DNA of 6,218 nucleotides, from contig CAAFWA010000031.1 of the NCBI GenBank assembly GCA_900766635.1, forward strand, positions 1-6,218. Reading direction: 5' to 3'. This DNA comes from an uncultured Acinetobacter sp. (GTDB lineage: Bacteria > Pseudomonadota > Gammaproteobacteria > Pseudomonadales > Moraxellaceae). Under the pieces are notes generated by a model, which was not told the origin of the DNA, made no database searches, and worked only from the letters and a program-made list of their open reading frames with translations. This document shows positions 5,530 through 6,218 of this stretch, piece after piece (positions within the stretch are counted from its first letter, which is position 1; every line of letters begins with the position of its first letter). Both the position numbers and the translations under genes were made by a program.

Positions 5530-6087
5530 TTAAGCAAATTTCTTTTTAAGCCAAGAGAAAATTGATTTTTTCTCTTCAGCTGCATCCGTTTTTACTTCGG
5601 CAGTTTTTTCAGCTGCTTCAGCGACAATTTGTGCTTTTTCTTCAACTGCAGCCACTTGAGCTGCCGCTTCTGTAGCAATAGCAGCATTTTTTGCTTGAGC
5701 AGTTGCATCAACAGCAGTCACTTTGGCAACGACAGCTTCTTTAGCAGCTGCAGTTTTTTCAGCTGTGATTTGTTGAGCAACGATCGCTTTTTCTACAGTT
5801 GCATGTTTAACTTCAGCAGTTTTTACCACTGCTGCATCTTTTGCTGCCAATGTTTTAGCAACCACAACATCTTTAGTGGCTACAGTTGTTGCAACTACAG
5901 CATCTTTATTCGTTACAGCAGCATCTTTAATTGCTGTACCTGCTTGAGCTGCATCTGTTTTCACTTCTTGGAATTGTTGGGTTACGGTTTGTTTTAAAGT
6001 TACAGGTGCAACTGTTGGTGCTTGTGCCATTGCTGCTGTTGAGCCTGCGACTAAAGAGAATGCTAAAACTGTTTTGATTGCGTTCAT
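5530..6087 (-). CDS. Secreted alanine-rich protein of 11-residue helical repeats, LEA-like (185 aa)
   Basis: A classical signal peptide (MNAIKTVLAFSLVAGSTAAM, then AQ) with an Ala-Met-Ala cleavage site after residue 21 sends the product to the periplasm or beyond. Residues 61-170 fall into ten 11-residue units without a gap, for example KDAVVATTVAT, KDVVVAKTLAA, KDAAVVKTAEV, KEAVVAKVTAV and EKTAEVKTDAA. They are mostly headed by Lys, Glu or Asp. A further unit at 43-53 is separated from these by a shortened 7-residue piece (54-60). EVKTDAA occurs at both 41-47 and 164-170. Such hendecads form long right-handed amphipathic helices, as in LEA_4-type stress proteins and apolipoprotein-like chains. 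The mature chain has no Cys, one Gly and very few aromatics until the cationic tail SIFSWLKKKFA. The role could be envelope protection or lipid-surface binding; this is inferred from shape. The ATG at 6087 is preceded by GAGTGA (6093-6098). Confidence 0.9.
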   Translation of the reverse strand: MNAIKTVLAFSLVAGSTAAMAQAPTVAPVTLKQTVTQQFQEVKTDAAQAGTAIKDAAVTNKDAVVATTVATKDVVVAKTLAAKDAAVVKTAEVKHATVEKAIVAQQITAEKTAAAKEAVVAKVTAVDATAQAKNAAIATEAAAQVAAVEEKAQIVAEAAEKTAEVKTDAAEEKKSIFSWLKKKFA

Positions 6088-6092
6088 AATCG

Positions 6093-6098
6093 TCACTC
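6093..6098 (-). promoter_or_regulatory. Shine-Dalgarno site of the alanine-rich protein gene
   Basis: GAGTGA on the minus strand lies five bases before the ATG at 6087. The in-frame GTG at 6094-6096 is part of this site, so it is not the start. The 120 bases upstream are AT-rich, and no convincing promoter pair could be picked. Confidence 0.6.
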
Positions 6099-6218
6099 TA
6101 AAAATATAAAAAAATCAAAAGGTGATATTAACGCCAAAATTTAACCGAATGATGACTGCTTCAGATTAAATGTAATTTTTGTGTGAAAATTAATCTAATT
6201 TAACAATGTTATAACAAA

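Noticed and set aside
5629..5997. Plus-strand 122-codon Cys/Ser/Phe-rich frame
   Set aside because: It is the complement of the Ala/Lys/Val repeat codons on the minus strand, and its Cys- and Phe-rich composition is an artefact of that.

Overview
The window is AT-rich chromosomal DNA whose gene style (Gln-rich, His-rich proteins, short intergenic gaps, TTA/CAA/AAA-heavy codons) most resembles Acinetobacter or a close Moraxellaceae relative. That is an inference from composition and protein character; there is no rRNA or other direct taxonomic marker. I see no tRNA, rRNA, CRISPR array, insertion sequence or phage integration signature.

Layout from left to right. Positions 1-730 (minus) hold the first 243 codons of a gene that runs off the left edge: an exported protein that looks like a Gram-negative outer-membrane beta-barrel. 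Positions 813-2585 (minus) hold a 590-residue three-part protein of unknown function. Nine bases upstream of it lies a 59-codon gene (2595-2774, minus), and the two form an apparent operon. A gene-poor AT-rich stretch (2775-3088) carries promoter-like elements and a small dyad. Next on the minus strand come a small protein with two glycine zippers (3089-3331) and a cytosolic DsbA/FrnE-type thiol oxidoreductase (3488-4156) with its own terminator. Divergently, on the plus strand, lie a membrane-anchored coiled-coil protein (4322-5068) and a 97-residue protein (5143-5436). At the right, convergent on the minus strand, is a secreted alanine-rich protein built of 11-residue helical repeats (5530-6087), followed by a strong intrinsic terminator.

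Only the FrnE-like oxidoreductase can be assigned to a family with confidence. The other products are probably lineage-restricted proteins. The most distinctive are the periplasm-directed hendecad-repeat protein, the double-glycine-zipper small protein, and the large protein whose C-terminal region faintly resembles the ParB N-terminal fold. Nothing in the window proves that these genes work together. Apart from the 59-codon/590-residue pair, and perhaps the 248/97-residue pair, they look like separate transcription units.
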